56,803 nt of DNA. Source: Sphaerotilus natans. Lineage in GTDB: Bacteria; Pseudomonadota; Gammaproteobacteria; Burkholderiales; Burkholderiaceae_C. The notes beneath the pieces are model-generated. The model had not been told where the DNA came from. It made no database searches and saw only the letters and a list, made by a program, of their open reading frames with translations. Made by a program: the position numbers and the translations under genes. Location of the stretch: assembly GCF_900156335.1 (NCBI RefSeq), contig NZ_FTMZ01000027.1, positions 1 to 56,803 of the forward strand, written 5' to 3'. This document shows, piece after piece, positions 20,818 through 32,410 of the stretch (position 1 is the stretch's first letter; the number at the start of each line of letters is the position of its first letter).

Positions 20818-20821
20818 TGGC

Positions 20822-21457
20822 GTGGCGGCTGTGCCTGAGCCTGCGCAGTTCGCCTTCGTCTTCGATCGTCCCGGCCTGGTGGCCGGCGTGGACGAGGCCG
20901 GGCGCGGCCCGCTGGCCGGGCCGGTGGTGGCTGCGGCGGTCATTCTCGACGAGCTGCAGCCGATCGACGGCCTGGGCGATTCCAAGGCGCTGACCGCGCG
21001 CCGGCGCGAGCGGCTGTTCGACGAGATCCGCGCCAAGGCGCTGGCCTGCTGCATCGCCGAGGCCAGCGTCGAGGAGATCGACCGCCTCAACATCCTGCAC
21101 GCGACGATGCTGGCGATGCGTCGCGCGGTCGAGGGCCTGCGCCTGCGTCCGGCCAAGGTGCTGGTCGACGGCAACCGCATCCCGACGCTGCGCATCCCGG
21201 CCGAGGCCATCGTCAAGGGCGACGCGAAGGTCGCCGCGATCTCCGCGGCCTCCATCCTGGCCAAGGTCCACCGCGACCGGCTCTGCGCCGAACTGCACAC
21301 CCTCCACCCGGGCTACGGCTTCGATGTCCACAAGGGCTATCCGACCGCCGCCCATCTCGACGCGCTGAATCGCCTCGGGCCCTGCGAGCAGCATCGCCGC
21401 TCCTACGCCCCGGTGCGCCGCGCCGAGCTCGAACACGCCTGCCGAAGCCCCCGATGA
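20822..21457 (+). CDS. rnhB: Ribonuclease HII
   Basis: It removes ribonucleotides from DNA and RNA of RNA-DNA hybrids. The acidic active site starts with [15 protein letters not shown] and includes VLVDGNR; the [11 protein letters not shown] and [15 protein letters not shown] segments are also typical. GTG 20822, 4 bases after lpxB, gives 211 residues; GTG 20831 is equally possible, because no clear ribosome-binding site separates them. The stop overlaps the next start. Confidence 0.95.
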   Translation: MAAVPEPAQFAFVFDRPGLVAGVDEAGRGPLAGPVVAAAVILDELQPIDGLGDSKALTARRRERLFDEIRAKALACCIAEASVEEIDRLNILHATMLAMRRAVEGLRLRPAKVLVDGNRIPTLRIPAEAIVKGDAKVAAISAASILAKVHRDRLCAELHTLHPGYGFDVHKGYPTAAHLDALNRLGPCEQHRRSYAPVRRAELEHACRSPR

Positions 21458-22233
21458 GAGAACCCCGCCACATCAGCTCGCGCGCGCATGCGCTGGTCAA
21501 GACGCTGCACCGGCTGGCCAACGAGCCGGCCGCCTCCCGGCGCCTCGGCCAGGTCTGGCTCGAGGGCGACCATCTGGCGCGGGCTTTCCTGGCGCGGGGC
21601 GGACAGGCGGCGCTGGCGGTGGTCGGCGCCTCGGCCTGGCTGCAGCCGGGGCCGCGCGCGCTGGCGCTGCAGGCCGCCGAGATCGTCGTGATCGACGACG
21701 CGCTGCTGCCCGAGATCAGCTCGCTGGAGTCGCCGGTGTCGATCGGCTTCCTGATCGATCTGCCCTCAGGCGGCCAGCCGCCGCTGCCCGGCGTGGCCAC
21801 TGTGGTGCTCGACCGGCTGCAGGATCCCGGCAACGTCGGCACCATCCTGCGCAGCGCCGCGGCGCTGGGCGTGCGCCAGGTGCTGGCGATGAAGGGCAGC
21901 GCGGCGCTGTGGTCGCCGAAGGTGCTGCGTGCCGGCATGGGCGCGCATTTTGCGTTGCACCTGGTCGAGAGCCTGGCGCCAGCCGACCTGGACGCGCTGG
22001 CGGTGCCGCTGGTGGCCACCAGCTCGCATGCCGAGGCCGCGATCGACCGGCTGGCGCTGCCCGCGCCCTGCGCCTGGGTCTTCGGCCACGAAGGGCAGGG
22101 CGTCGGCCCGGAGCTGATGGCGCGCTGCGCGCTGACGGTGACCATCCCGCAGCCTGGTGGCGAGGAGTCGCTCAACGTGGCGGCTGCCACCGCGATCTGC
22201 CTGTACGAATCGGCGCGCCAGGCGCGCCGCTGA
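21454..22233 (+). CDS. TrmH/SpoU-family RNA 2'-O-methyltransferase
   Basis: This knotted (SPOUT) methyltransferase probably acts on rRNA or tRNA riboses with SAM. All three SpoU motifs are present: [21 protein letters not shown] (119-139), [11 protein letters not shown], and [22 protein letters not shown]. The N-terminal about 100 residues form the L30e-like substrate-binding domain, as in RlmB. It is coupled by an ATGA overlap to rnhB. RlmB or a paralogue are both possible, so no symbol is given. Confidence 0.88.
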   Translation: MREPRHISSRAHALVKTLHRLANEPAASRRLGQVWLEGDHLARAFLARGGQAALAVVGASAWLQPGPRALALQAAEIVVIDDALLPEISSLESPVSIGFLIDLPSGGQPPLPGVATVVLDRLQDPGNVGTILRSAAALGVRQVLAMKGSAALWSPKVLRAGMGAHFALHLVESLAPADLDALAVPLVATSSHAEAAIDRLALPAPCAWVFGHEGQGVGPELMARCALTVTIPQPGGEESLNVAAATAICLYESARQARR

Positions 22234-22247
22234 GCATCAGCAGAGCG

Positions 22248-23069
22248 TCAGTAGATCAGCCGGTCCGGGCGCAGGTCGCGCAGGATGGTGGTGGCGATCT
22301 CCTCGATCGACTTGTGCGTCGACGACAGCCAGGAGATGCCCTCGCGCTTCATCATCGCCTCGGCCTCGTTGATCTCGTAGCGGCAGTTCTCCAGCGCGGC
22401 GTACTTGCTGCCCGGACGACGCTCGTTGCGGATCTGGCTGAGCCGGTCGGCGTCGATGGTCAGGCCGAAGCACTTGTGGCGGTGCGGCAGCAGCATCGAG
22501 GGCAGCTTGCCGCGCTCGAAGTCCTCGGGAATCAGCGGGCAGTTGGCGGCCTTGATGCCGTGCTGCATCGCCAGATAGAGCGAGGTCGGCGTCTTGCCGC
22601 AGCGGCTCACGCCCACCAGGATCACGTCGGACTCGGCCAGGTTGCGCGCCGACTGGCCGTCGTCATGCGCCAGCGAGAAGTTGATCGCCTCGATGCGGTC
22701 GTGGTATTCCTGACTCTTGGCGACATCGGAGAAGCGCCCGACGCGGTGGTTGCTCTTCATGCCCAGCTCGGCCTCGATCGGCTCGACGAAGGTGCGGAAC
22801 ATGTCGAGCACCAGCGCGTTGGCGTCCGCGGTCAGCCGCTCGCGCACCAGCTCGTTGGCCAGCGTGATGAACACGATCGGGCGCACGCCTTCCTGCGCGG
22901 CCGTCATGTTGATCTCCCGCACCACCTGCTCGGCCTTGTCCTCGGTGTCGATGAAGGGGCGCCGGACATGGCGCGGCTTGGTGGCGAACTGTGCGAGGAT
23001 CGACTTGCCGAAGGTCTCGGCGGTGATGCCGGTGCCGTCAGAGACGAAGAAGACTGTGCGGTTGGGCAT
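22248..23069 (-). CDS. ppsR: PEP synthase regulatory protein (kinase/pyrophosphorylase)
   Basis: This DUF299 protein inactivates PEP synthase by ADP-dependent threonine phosphorylation and reactivates it by Pi-dependent phosphorolysis. Features are the FFVSDGTGITAETFGKS start, the P-loop GVSRCGKTPTS (153-163) and the CGLTIDADRL-like nucleotide segment (here CFGLTIDADRL). The length is 273 residues. It is divergent from its target gene ppsA, as in many proteobacteria; the two share the 250-bp region between them. Confidence 0.95.
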   Translation of the reverse strand: MPNRTVFFVSDGTGITAETFGKSILAQFATKPRHVRRPFIDTEDKAEQVVREINMTAAQEGVRPIVFITLANELVRERLTADANALVLDMFRTFVEPIEAELGMKSNHRVGRFSDVAKSQEYHDRIEAINFSLAHDDGQSARNLAESDVILVGVSRCGKTPTSLYLAMQHGIKAANCPLIPEDFERGKLPSMLLPHRHKCFGLTIDADRLSQIRNERRPGSKYAALENCRYEINEAEAMMKREGISWLSSTHKSIEEIATTILRDLRPDRLIY

Positions 23070-23093
23070 GAGCAGCTGCGTATTGATGCTTAA

Positions 23094-23136
23094 GGGTACA
23101 TGTCGGGTACATGATAGGCCGGGATGACCCTAGAAT
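23094..23136. promoter_or_regulatory. Direct GGGTACATG repeats and -10 in the ppsR/ppsA divergent region
   Basis: GGGTACATG occurs at 23094-23102 and again at 23105-23113, an 11-bp period (one helix turn). A TAGAAT -10-like box at 23131-23136 would fire toward ppsA, with the second repeat in the -35 place but no good -35 sequence. A helix-phased repeat replacing a -35 suggests an activator site; the regulator is not identified. Confidence 0.4.
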
Positions 23137-23281
23137 GGCCGGCAATTCGCTTCCACTGCCGATGCCGCGCCGCCCCGCCCACGCCCACCCAGAACGACGA
23201 CAAGCGCGTCGGGTGACAGGTCGCGCCGCCACCGTTCTCGTCTGCCCTGGCTGCCTTCTGCGCCGCGGGGACCGGTCCGGC

Positions 23282-23315
23282 CCGGAAGCTCCGGTTTTTC
23301 TACATCATGGAGCTT
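23282..23315 (+). promoter_or_regulatory. Alternative hairpins in the ppsA leader
   Basis: CCGGA/TCCGG (23282-23286, 23290-23294) with loop AGC is followed by T5, a short terminator-like hairpin. The overlapping AAGCTCC (23286-23292) can instead pair with GGAGCTT (23309-23315), which holds the ppsA ribosome-binding site. The two pairings exclude each other. Confidence 0.35.
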
Positions 23316-23319
23316 TGTC

Positions 23320-25722
<2,403 letters not shown>

Positions 25723-25757
25723 TCCCGCGCTGATCCAGCGCTGATCCGGCCTCATCG

Positions 25758-25792
25758 AGGGCTCGTCCGGTAGGGCGGGCCCTTTTTCTTTT
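25758..25792 (+). terminator. Intrinsic terminator of ppsA
   Basis: An 8-bp stem AGGGCTCG/CGGGCCCT with a 10-base loop is followed by a T-rich run. Confidence 0.8.
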
Positions 25793-25880
25793 CTTTCCTG
25801 GCTGCTGTGTCGGCCTCTTGGTGTCAGTCCCGTGGTACCGGGGGACGCATGCGCGCACAATTCACGCCGAGGTGACAAGC

Positions 25881-26171
25881 ATGCAAGGCGAGAAAGTGGG
25901 CGAATCTGCCATGAGGGCAAGGGTGTACTGGCGCAGGGTGCGCCTCTGGACCGTGCTGGGGCTGGCGCTGTGGTTCGGTGTCACCCTGGGCGTGTCGTGG
26001 TGGTCCTCGGCGCTGGATGCCTGGCGGGTCGGCCGCATGCCGGCGGGCTACTGGTGGGCGACCCAGGGTGCGATCGCCGTCTATCTGCTGATCATCGTCG
26101 GCCATGGCTGGGTGATGGATCGCCTCGAGCGGCGTTGCGCGCAGGCCGAGTCCGGCATGCGCGCCTCATGA
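25881..26171 (+). CDS. DUF4212 small membrane subunit of a sodium/solute symporter
   Basis: This 96-residue protein has two predicted membrane helices (about 22-44 and 58-78) and the aromatic WWxxQGAIxVYLLII pattern of the DUF4212 family, which is regularly encoded just before VC_2705-type solute:sodium symporters. ATG 25881 was chosen for its GAGGTGA site; ATG 25911 is possible. The stop overlaps the symporter start (ATGA), which implies the two subunits are made together. Confidence 0.85.
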   Translation: MQGEKVGESAMRARVYWRRVRLWTVLGLALWFGVTLGVSWWSSALDAWRVGRMPAGYWWATQGAIAVYLLIIVGHGWVMDRLERRCAQAESGMRAS

Positions 26172-28279
26172 CGAGGCCGGATCTGTCGACCTCCGAGGAA
26201 ACGCGGGTCTTCACCCGCACGCTCAACCGCCGCTACGCTCTCTACACCCTGTGCGTGCTGGTGTTCGTCGGCCTGCTGGCGGCGCTCGAGCATGCAGGCT
26301 GGCCGCGCAGCTGGATTGGCGGCACCTTCCTGATCGCCACCGTCGCGGTCTATGCGGCCATCGGCCTGATGTCGCGCACCACCGACGAGGCCGAGTACTA
26401 CGTCGCCGGCCGCCGGGTGCCGGCGGTCTACAACGGCATGGCCACCGCGGCCGACTGGATGTCGGCCGCCTCCTTCATCGGCACCGCCGGCGTGCTCTAT
26501 TTGCAGGGCTTCGCCGGTCTGGCCTACATCCTGGGCTGGACCGGGGGCTACTGCCTGGTCGCGCTGCTGCTGGCGCCCTATCTGCGCCGGCTCGGCTGCT
26601 TCACCATTCCCGAGTTCCTGGGCGCGCGCTATGGCGGCACCTGGCCTCGGCTGGTCGGGGTGATCGCGGTGACGCTGGTGTCCTTCGTCTACGTGGTGGT
26701 GCAGATCTATGGCGTCGGGCTGATCACCTCGCACCTGACCGGCTTCAGCTTCGAGATCGGCATCTTCGTCGGGCTGGGCGGGGTGCTGGTGTGTTCCTTC
26801 CTGGGCGGCATGCGTGCGGTCACCTGGACGCAGGTGGCGCAGTACATCGTGCTGATCATCGCCTACCTGACGCCGGTGGTCTGGCTGTCGCTGAACCAGA
26901 CGGGCAGCCCTTTCCCGCTGTTCTCCTACGGACAGCAGCTCGAGCATGTCTCGCTGCGCGAGCAGATGCTCAAGGACGATCCGGCCGAGCTGGCGGTGAT
27001 CCGCCAGCTCGAGGTGCGTGCGGCCGACGCCCGCCACAAGCTCGACGATGTGCGCCAGGCCATGGCCGACGATGTCGAGACGCTGACCGCCCAGGCCCGG
27101 GCGCTGCAGGCGGCCGACGCCGCGCCCTCGCGCATCCAGCAGGTCGAGCGCCGCCTGCTGACCCGGCCGCAGACCGAGGAGGAGGCGCGCCAGGTCTATC
27201 AGCGCGAGTACGAGGAGGCGCTGCAGCGCGCCCGGCCGCTGGGCGGGCTGCCGCCCCAGGCCCAGCCGCTGGTGGCCGGCGACCCGCGTGGCGACGCCCA
27301 GCAGCGGCGCGACTACGAGGAGGGCCGGCGCAATTTCCTGGCCCTGGTGCTGTGCCTGATGCTGGGCACCGCGGCGATGCCGCATGTGCTGACGCGCTAC
27401 TACACCACGCCCTCGGTCAGCGAGGCGCGCCGCTCGGTCGGCTGGTCGCTGTTCTTCATCGCGCTGCTGTATCTGGCCGCGCCGGCCTTGGCGGTGATGG
27501 TCAAGTACGAAGTCTTCACCAATCTGATCGGTCTGCCTTTCGACCAGCTGCCAGGCTGGATCCGGCGCTGGGCCAAGCTCGACCCCTCGCTGGTCTCGGT
27601 CGAGGACATCAACGGCGACGGCCTGCTGCAGCTCGCCGAGCTGCACCTGGGCGGCGACGTGATCGTGCTGGCCGCACCCGAGATCGGCGGGCTGCCGCTG
27701 GTGGTGACCTATCTGGTGGCCGCCGGCGGCCTGGCCGCGGCGCTGTCGACCGCCGACGGCCTGCTGCTGACCATCTCCAACGCGCTGTCGCATGACCTGT
27801 ACTTCCGCTTCGTCAACCCGCGCGCGCCGGCGATGCGCCGGGTGATGCTGTCGAAGTTCCTGGTGCTGGTGGTGGCGCTGATGGCAGCCTTCCTGGCCTC
27901 GATGCGCTTTGCCGACATCCTGCAGTTCGTCTCGGCAGCCTTCTCGCTGGCGGCGGCGGCCTTCTTCCCGGCGCTGGTGCTGGGCATCTTCTGGCAGCGC
28001 GCCAACCGCACCGGCGCGGTGCTGGGCATGCTGACCGGGCTGCTGGTGTGCGTCTTCTACATGGTGACCAACCATGAGGTGCTGCGGCGCATGTTTGGCA
28101 TCACCTGGCCGCTGGCCGACTGCCGCTGGTGGGGCATCGATCCGGTGGCCGCGGGCGTCTTCGGCGTGCCCGCCGGTGCGCTGGTGCTGGTGCTGGTCAG
28201 CCTGCTGACCGCCCGGCCCGGCCCGGAGCAGCTGGCGGTGGTGGCGCGTCTGCGCGATCCTCTTTCCGGCAAGGGTTGA
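26168..28279 (+). CDS. VC_2705-type sodium:solute symporter, large subunit
   Basis: This SSS-family inner-membrane transporter, in the acetate/monocarboxylate transporter neighbourhood, has 703 residues and about 13 helices. The core SSS features are DEAEYYVAGRRVPAVYNGMATAADWMSAASFIG and ALSTADGLLLTISNALSHDLY. Two inserts stand out: a charged, probably coiled-coil cytoplasmic or periplasmic segment (about 256-385) and an EF-hand-type loop at 480-491 (D-x-N-x-D-G-x-L-x-x-x-E). It is coupled to the DUF4212 gene. The substrate is unknown; proximity to ppsA would suit a C2 or C3 acid, which is only inference. Confidence 0.9.
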   Translation: MTRPDLSTSEETRVFTRTLNRRYALYTLCVLVFVGLLAALEHAGWPRSWIGGTFLIATVAVYAAIGLMSRTTDEAEYYVAGRRVPAVYNGMATAADWMSAASFIGTAGVLYLQGFAGLAYILGWTGGYCLVALLLAPYLRRLGCFTIPEFLGARYGGTWPRLVGVIAVTLVSFVYVVVQIYGVGLITSHLTGFSFEIGIFVGLGGVLVCSFLGGMRAVTWTQVAQYIVLIIAYLTPVVWLSLNQTGSPFPLFSYGQQLEHVSLREQMLKDDPAELAVIRQLEVRAADARHKLDDVRQAMADDVETLTAQARALQAADAAPSRIQQVERRLLTRPQTEEEARQVYQREYEEALQRARPLGGLPPQAQPLVAGDPRGDAQQRRDYEEGRRNFLALVLCLMLGTAAMPHVLTRYYTTPSVSEARRSVGWSLFFIALLYLAAPALAVMVKYEVFTNLIGLPFDQLPGWIRRWAKLDPSLVSVEDINGDGLLQLAELHLGGDVIVLAAPEIGGLPLVVTYLVAAGGLAAALSTADGLLLTISNALSHDLYFRFVNPRAPAMRRVMLSKFLVLVVALMAAFLASMRFADILQFVSAAFSLAAAAFFPALVLGIFWQRANRTGAVLGMLTGLLVCVFYMVTNHEVLRRMFGITWPLADCRWWGIDPVAAGVFGVPAGALVLVLVSLLTARPGPEQLAVVARLRDPLSGKG

Positions 28280-28292
28280 TTCGCGCTATACT
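28263..28292 (+). promoter_or_regulatory. Promoter of the rpsF operon
   Basis: TTTCCG (28263-28268) and TATACT (28287-28292) are separated by 18 bases, about 80 bases before rpsF; the -35 lies inside the end of the symporter gene. Confidence 0.6.
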
Positions 28293-28372
28293 CGCAGGCT
28301 TTTCTTCCCTTGCTGCACCCGTGACAGACGCTGCGGGGCGGCTTCCGCAACAGGAATCCCCAAGGAGTTTCG

Positions 28373-28735
28373 ATGCGTCATTATGAAATCGTGCTGCTGG
28401 TCCACCCGGACCAGAGCGAGCAGGTTCCGGCCATGCTGGAGCGCTACAAGGCCCTGGTGACCGCTTCGGGCGGCCAGGTCCACCGTGTCGAGGACTGGGG
28501 TCGCTTCCAGCTCGCCTACCTGATCAACAAGCTGGCCAAGGCGCACTACCTGTGCCTGAACATCGAGTGCAGCAAGGAAACCCTGGCTGAGATCGAGACC
28601 GGCTTCCGCTTCAACGATGCCGTGCTGCGTCACCTGACGGTGCGTCGCGACAAGGCCGAGACCGGCCCGTCGTCGATGATGAAGCGCGTCGAGAAGGAAG
28701 AAGCGCGCAAGTCCCAGCAGGAGGCGAGCGCCTGA
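28373..28735 (+). CDS. rpsF: 30S ribosomal protein S6
   Basis: S6 binds with S18 on the central domain of 16S rRNA. The [21 protein letters not shown] start, [24 protein letters not shown] core and RHLTVRRD are characteristic; the length is 120 residues. A leader of about 80 bases precedes it; in many bacteria an S6:S18 complex regulates this operon through the leader, which is not demonstrated here. Confidence 0.98.
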   Translation: MRHYEIVLLVHPDQSEQVPAMLERYKALVTASGGQVHRVEDWGRFQLAYLINKLAKAHYLCLNIECSKETLAEIETGFRFNDAVLRHLTVRRDKAETGPSSMMKRVEKEEARKSQQEASA

Positions 28736-28778
28736 TATCCGGTTCCTGACGCCGCACGCGACCCTGCGACCGACCGCG

Positions 28779-29084
28779 ATGAACCAGCTTGTCCTTCAAG
28801 CCACCGTCGTCGAGCGCGCCGCGCTGCGCCACACCCCGGCCGGTCTGCCGGCGCTCGATGTCCGCCTGGCGCATGCCTCGCAGGTCGAGCATGCCGGAAT
28901 GCCTCGGCAGGTCGCGCTGGAGATCCATGCGACCGCCATCGGCGAGACCGCCGGGCGCCTGCAGCAGCTGCAGGTCGGCCAGGAAGCCCTGTTCCAGGGT
29001 TTTCTCGGCAAGCAGCGCAGTGGCCGTGGCGTCATGTTCCATATCAGTTCGTTCCAATCCGTTCCTCACACATCCGCACCGTAA
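28779..29084 (+). CDS. priB: Primosomal replication protein N (PriB)
   Basis: This single OB-fold ssDNA-binding protein helps PriA restart replication forks. The 101 residues match the family ([30 protein letters not shown]..., then [12 protein letters not shown] and a [16 protein letters not shown] end). Its position between rpsF and rpsR is typical for Beta- and Gammaproteobacteria. Confidence 0.93.
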   Translation: MNQLVLQATVVERAALRHTPAGLPALDVRLAHASQVEHAGMPRQVALEIHATAIGETAGRLQQLQVGQEALFQGFLGKQRSGRGVMFHISSFQSVPHTSAP

Positions 29085-29097
29085 TCAGGAGGTCTTC

Positions 29098-29382
29098 ATG
29101 CCCCCGCCGCGCAGCAAGTTTTCCAAGGGCCGCAAGGTCAAGCGCAACCAGCAGTCGCTGCTGTTCAAGCGCAAGCGTTTCTGCCGCTTCACCGTCGCCG
29201 GTGTCGAATCGATCGACTACAAGGATCTCGACATCCTGCGCGACTTCGTCGGCGAGAACGGCAAGATCACGCCGGCCCGTCTGACCGGCACCCGCGCGAT
29301 CTACCAGCGTCAGCTGACCACCTCGATCAAGCGCGCCCGTTTCCTGGCGCTGCTGCCGTACAGCGACCAGCACAAGGTCTGA
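29098..29382 (+). CDS. rpsR: 30S ribosomal protein S18
   Basis: This 94-residue S18 has the RRK-rich family core ([27 protein letters not shown]), [31 protein letters not shown] and a C-terminal tail. ATG 29098 follows an AGGAGG site and excludes the upstream in-frame extension, which lies in priB. Confidence 0.98.
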   Translation: MPPPRSKFSKGRKVKRNQQSLLFKRKRFCRFTVAGVESIDYKDLDILRDFVGENGKITPARLTGTRAIYQRQLTTSIKRARFLALLPYSDQHKV

Positions 29383-29395
29383 GAGGAGAAACGCG

Positions 29396-29848
29396 ATGCA
29401 AGTGATCCTGCTCGAAAAGGTCGCCAATCTGGGCGTGCTGGGTGATGTCGTCAAGGTCAAGGACGGCTATGCCCGCAACTTCCTGATCCCGACCGGTGCC
29501 GCACGCCGTGCCACCGAGAAGGCCATCAAGGAATTCGAAGCGCGCCGCGCCGAACTGGAAAAGGCCCAGGCTGAGAAGCTGGCCGCCGCTCAGGCCCAAG
29601 GCGAGAAGCTGGCTGGCAAGACCGTCACCATCAGCCAGAAGGCTGGCGTCGACGGCCGTCTGTTCGGTTCGGTGACCAACGCCGACATCGCCGAAGCGCT
29701 GAAGTCGCAAGGCGTCGAGATCGTCAAGGCGCAGGTGCGTCTGCCCAACGGCCCGCTGAAGGTCGTCGGCGAGCAGACCGTCGCGATCGCGCTGCACCAC
29801 GATGTCGTGGTCGACGTGACCGTGGCCGTCGTCGGCGAGACCGACTGA
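29396..29848 (+). CDS. rplI: 50S ribosomal protein L9
   Basis: The 150-residue L9 begins [32 protein letters not shown], which is the family signature. It has the long connecting helix (Lys/Glu/Ala-rich, about 45-80) and the C-terminal rRNA-binding domain. It is last in the operon and followed by an intrinsic terminator. Confidence 0.98.
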   Translation: MQVILLEKVANLGVLGDVVKVKDGYARNFLIPTGAARRATEKAIKEFEARRAELEKAQAEKLAAAQAQGEKLAGKTVTISQKAGVDGRLFGSVTNADIAEALKSQGVEIVKAQVRLPNGPLKVVGEQTVAIALHHDVVVDVTVAVVGETD

Positions 29849-29885
29849 TCAGCCTGATTCCGGTGCGCCGGAGTCATCTGCAAGA

Positions 29886-29909
29886 GGCCGGCATCCGCCG
29901 GCCTTTTTT
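29886..29909 (+). terminator. Terminator of the rpsF-priB-rpsR-rplI operon
   Basis: GGCCGGC/GCCGGCC with an ATCC loop is followed by T6. Confidence 0.92.
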
Positions 29910-29948
29910 CGTTTCCGCTGACTGCGTTGCTGCTGACCCGCTCTGACC

Positions 29949-30821
29949 ATGTCCACGCTGCTGTTCCGACCTGATGGCGCGCCAGTCTGGCGCACCACCC
30001 GCCATGTGCTGGCCCTCGACCGGGTGCGCATCATGGGCATCGTCAATGCCACGCCGGATTCCTTCTCGGATGGCGGGCGCGATCCGGCGGCCTCGCTGCG
30101 GCATTGCGAGACGCTGATCGGGCAGGGCGCCGACATTCTCGACATCGGCGGCGAGTCGACCCGGCCCGGGGCCGAGCCGGTGCCGGCCGACGAGGAGTGG
30201 CGGCGCATCGCGCCGGTGCTGCGCCATGCGCTGACCTTGGGCGTGGCGGTGTCGGTCGATACCTGCAAGCCCGAGGTGATGCGCCGCGCGCTCGATCTGG
30301 GTGTCGACATCGTCAACGATATTGCCGCGCTGCGCGCACCCGGCGCGGTCGATGCAGTTGCGGCCCACCCGTCCTGCGGTCTGTGCCTGATGCACATGAC
30401 GGGCGAGCCGCGCACGATGCAGCTGGCGCCGCACCATGACGATGTCGTCGCCGAGGTGGCCGCGCATCTGGCCGGCCGGGTGGCCGAGCTGGCGGCGCGT
30501 GGCGTGGCGCGCGAGCGCATCGTGCTCGATCCGGGCATCGGCTTCGGCAAGCGGGTCGAGGACAACTTCGCGCTGATCCGCGGCCAGCAGGCGCTGCTCG
30601 CGCTGGGGCTGCCGGTGCTGGCGGGCTGGTCGCGCAAGTCCTCGCTCGGTGCGGTCACCGGCGGCCGGCCGGTGGGCGAGCGCATGGTCGCCAGCGTGGC
30701 TGCTGCCTTGGCTGCGGCGCACTGCGGCGCTCGCATCGTGCGGGTGCATGATGTGGCCGAGACCGCCGATGCGCTGAAGGTCTGGCAGGCGGCAGATCTG
30801 CTGCCGCGTGCCGAAACCTGA
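29949..30821 (+). CDS. folP: Dihydropteroate synthase
   Basis: This folate pathway enzyme condenses p-aminobenzoate with hydroxymethyl-dihydropterin diphosphate and is the sulfonamide target. The TIM barrel carries GIVNATPDSFSDGG and GADILDIGGESTRPGA, then SVDTCKP, NDI and the LAGWSRKSSLGAVTGG phosphate site. The length is 290 residues. It is followed by glmM as in other Burkholderiales, but ftsH, the usual upstream neighbour, is absent. Confidence 0.96.
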   Translation: MSTLLFRPDGAPVWRTTRHVLALDRVRIMGIVNATPDSFSDGGRDPAASLRHCETLIGQGADILDIGGESTRPGAEPVPADEEWRRIAPVLRHALTLGVAVSVDTCKPEVMRRALDLGVDIVNDIAALRAPGAVDAVAAHPSCGLCLMHMTGEPRTMQLAPHHDDVVAEVAAHLAGRVAELAARGVARERIVLDPGIGFGKRVEDNFALIRGQQALLALGLPVLAGWSRKSSLGAVTGGRPVGERMVASVAAALAAAHCGARIVRVHDVAETADALKVWQAADLLPRAET

Positions 30822-30892
30822 TCCATCCCATGCCCACGGCATGCAAAGGCTGTTAATTAAGGAAAGAGTCGCGCGGGCTTCATCCGCCAGCA

Positions 30893-30920
30893 GCGACAAT
30901 CGGTGACCCGCCTGTGTAAT
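30893..30920 (+). promoter_or_regulatory. Possible glmM promoter
   Basis: GCGACA and TGTAAT with a 16-base spacer lie about 70 bases before glmM. The -10 is good and the -35 weak. This 168-bp gap is visibly richer in A and T than its surroundings. Confidence 0.35.
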
Positions 30921-30989
30921 GAAATGTTTCTGTAAGGGCATTTCCTTGCCGGCGGCAGGAGAGGCACTCGACCCCAGGACTGAAACGAG

Positions 30990-32330
30990 ATGAGCAGACA
31001 GTATTTCGGCACCGACGGCATTCGCGGCACCGTCGGCACCTATCCGATCACGCCGGACTTCGCGCTGCGTCTGGGCAATGCGGTGGGGCGCGTGCTGCGC
31101 GCTGGCCGCCCCGATGGCGAGCGCCCGGTGGTGCTGATCGGCAAGGACACCCGCATTTCCGGCTACATGCTGGAGTCCTCGCTGGAGGCCGGGCTGAACT
31201 CGGCCGGCGTCGACGTGATGCTGACCGGGCCGCTGCCCACGCCGGGCGTGGCCTACCTGACGCGTGCGCTGCGGCTGGACCTGGGCGTGGTGATCAGCGC
31301 CTCGCACAACCCCTTCGGCGACAACGGCATCAAGTTCTTCTCGGCCAAGGGCGAGAAGCTGCCTGACGCCTGGGAGATCCAGGTCGAGGCCGAGCTCGAG
31401 CGCGAGCCGGTCTGGGTCGACTCGGTGGCGCTGGGGCGCGCGCGCCGGCTGCAGGATGCCTCCGGCCGCTACATCGAGTTCTGCAAGTCGACCTTCTCCA
31501 ACGAGCTGTCGCTCAAGGGCCTGAAGATCGTCGTCGACGGCGCGCACGGCGCGGCCTACCAGATCGCGCCGGACGTGTTCCACGAGCTTGGCGCCGAGGT
31601 GGTGCGCATCGGCTGCGAGCCCGACGGCTACAACATCAACGAGGGCGTCGGCGCGACGCATCCGCGCACGCTGCTGGCGGCGGTGCGCGCGCACAGCGCC
31701 GACTACGGCATCGCGCTCGACGGCGATGCCGACCGGCTGCAGATGGTCGACAGCGACGGCCGCATCTACAACGGCGACGAGCTGCTGTACGTGATGGTGG
31801 CCGACCGGCTGGCGCAGGGCGAGCGCGTGCCCGGCGTGGTCGGCACCCTGATGACCAACATGGCCGTCGAGCTGGCGATCCGCGGCCAGGGCATCGAGTT
31901 CATCCGTGCCAAGGTGGGCGATCGCTACATCCTGGAGGAACTCTCGCGCCGTGGCTGGCAGCTCGGCGGCGAGGGCTCGGGCCATCTGCTGGCGCTGGAC
32001 CGCCACACCACCGGCGACGGCATCGTCAGCGCGTTGCAGGTGCTGCAGGCGCTGCAGCGCGGCCGCAGGTCGCTGGCCGACATGCTCGAGGGCGTCGAGC
32101 TGTTCCCGCAGACGCTGATCAACGTGCGCCTGAAGCCCGGCCAGGACTGGAAGGCCAACCGCGCGCTGGCCGAGATGCAGTCGGTCATCACGGCAGAGCT
32201 CGGCGACAGCGGCCGCATCCTGATCCGCGCCTCCGGCACCGAGCCGCTGGTGCGGGTGATGGTCGAGGCGCGCGATGCCGAGGTCGCGCGCTCCAGCGCC
32301 GAGCGCCTGGCCGCGACGCTGCGCGACTGA
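30990..32330 (+). CDS. glmM: Phosphoglucosamine mutase
   Basis: It interconverts glucosamine-6-P and glucosamine-1-P for UDP-GlcNAc, feeding both peptidoglycan and lipid A. The active phosphoserine is in [18 protein letters not shown], the Mg2+ site is [11 protein letters not shown], and the sugar-phosphate loop [15 protein letters not shown] is near the C-terminus. The length is 446 residues. UDP-GlcNAc made from its product is the LpxA substrate. Confidence 0.97.
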   Translation: MSRQYFGTDGIRGTVGTYPITPDFALRLGNAVGRVLRAGRPDGERPVVLIGKDTRISGYMLESSLEAGLNSAGVDVMLTGPLPTPGVAYLTRALRLDLGVVISASHNPFGDNGIKFFSAKGEKLPDAWEIQVEAELEREPVWVDSVALGRARRLQDASGRYIEFCKSTFSNELSLKGLKIVVDGAHGAAYQIAPDVFHELGAEVVRIGCEPDGYNINEGVGATHPRTLLAAVRAHSADYGIALDGDADRLQMVDSDGRIYNGDELLYVMVADRLAQGERVPGVVGTLMTNMAVELAIRGQGIEFIRAKVGDRYILEELSRRGWQLGGEGSGHLLALDRHTTGDGIVSALQVLQALQRGRRSLADMLEGVELFPQTLINVRLKPGQDWKANRALAEMQSVITAELGDSGRILIRASGTEPLVRVMVEARDAEVARSSAERLAATLRD

Positions 32331-32358
32331 TCCGCGAGGCAGAAAGACCCAGAAGCAG

Positions 32359-32392
32359 CAAGGGGGCGGATCCGCCAGGATCCGCCCCCTTG
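32359..32392. terminator. Strong hairpin between glmM and the FAS1 gene
   Basis: A perfect 15-bp stem (32359-32373 with 32378-32392) with a GCCA loop lies between convergent genes. A T run is weak, but the symmetrical position and length suggest a bidirectional terminator. Confidence 0.75.
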
Positions 32393-32410
32393 GCTTTGCT
32401 CGGCCCCGGC

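Noticed and set aside
30910-30940. Two CTGT motifs before glmM considered as a Pho box
   Set aside because: Their spacing is 18 bases rather than the 11-bp period of PhoB sites, and glmM is not expected in the Pho regulon.
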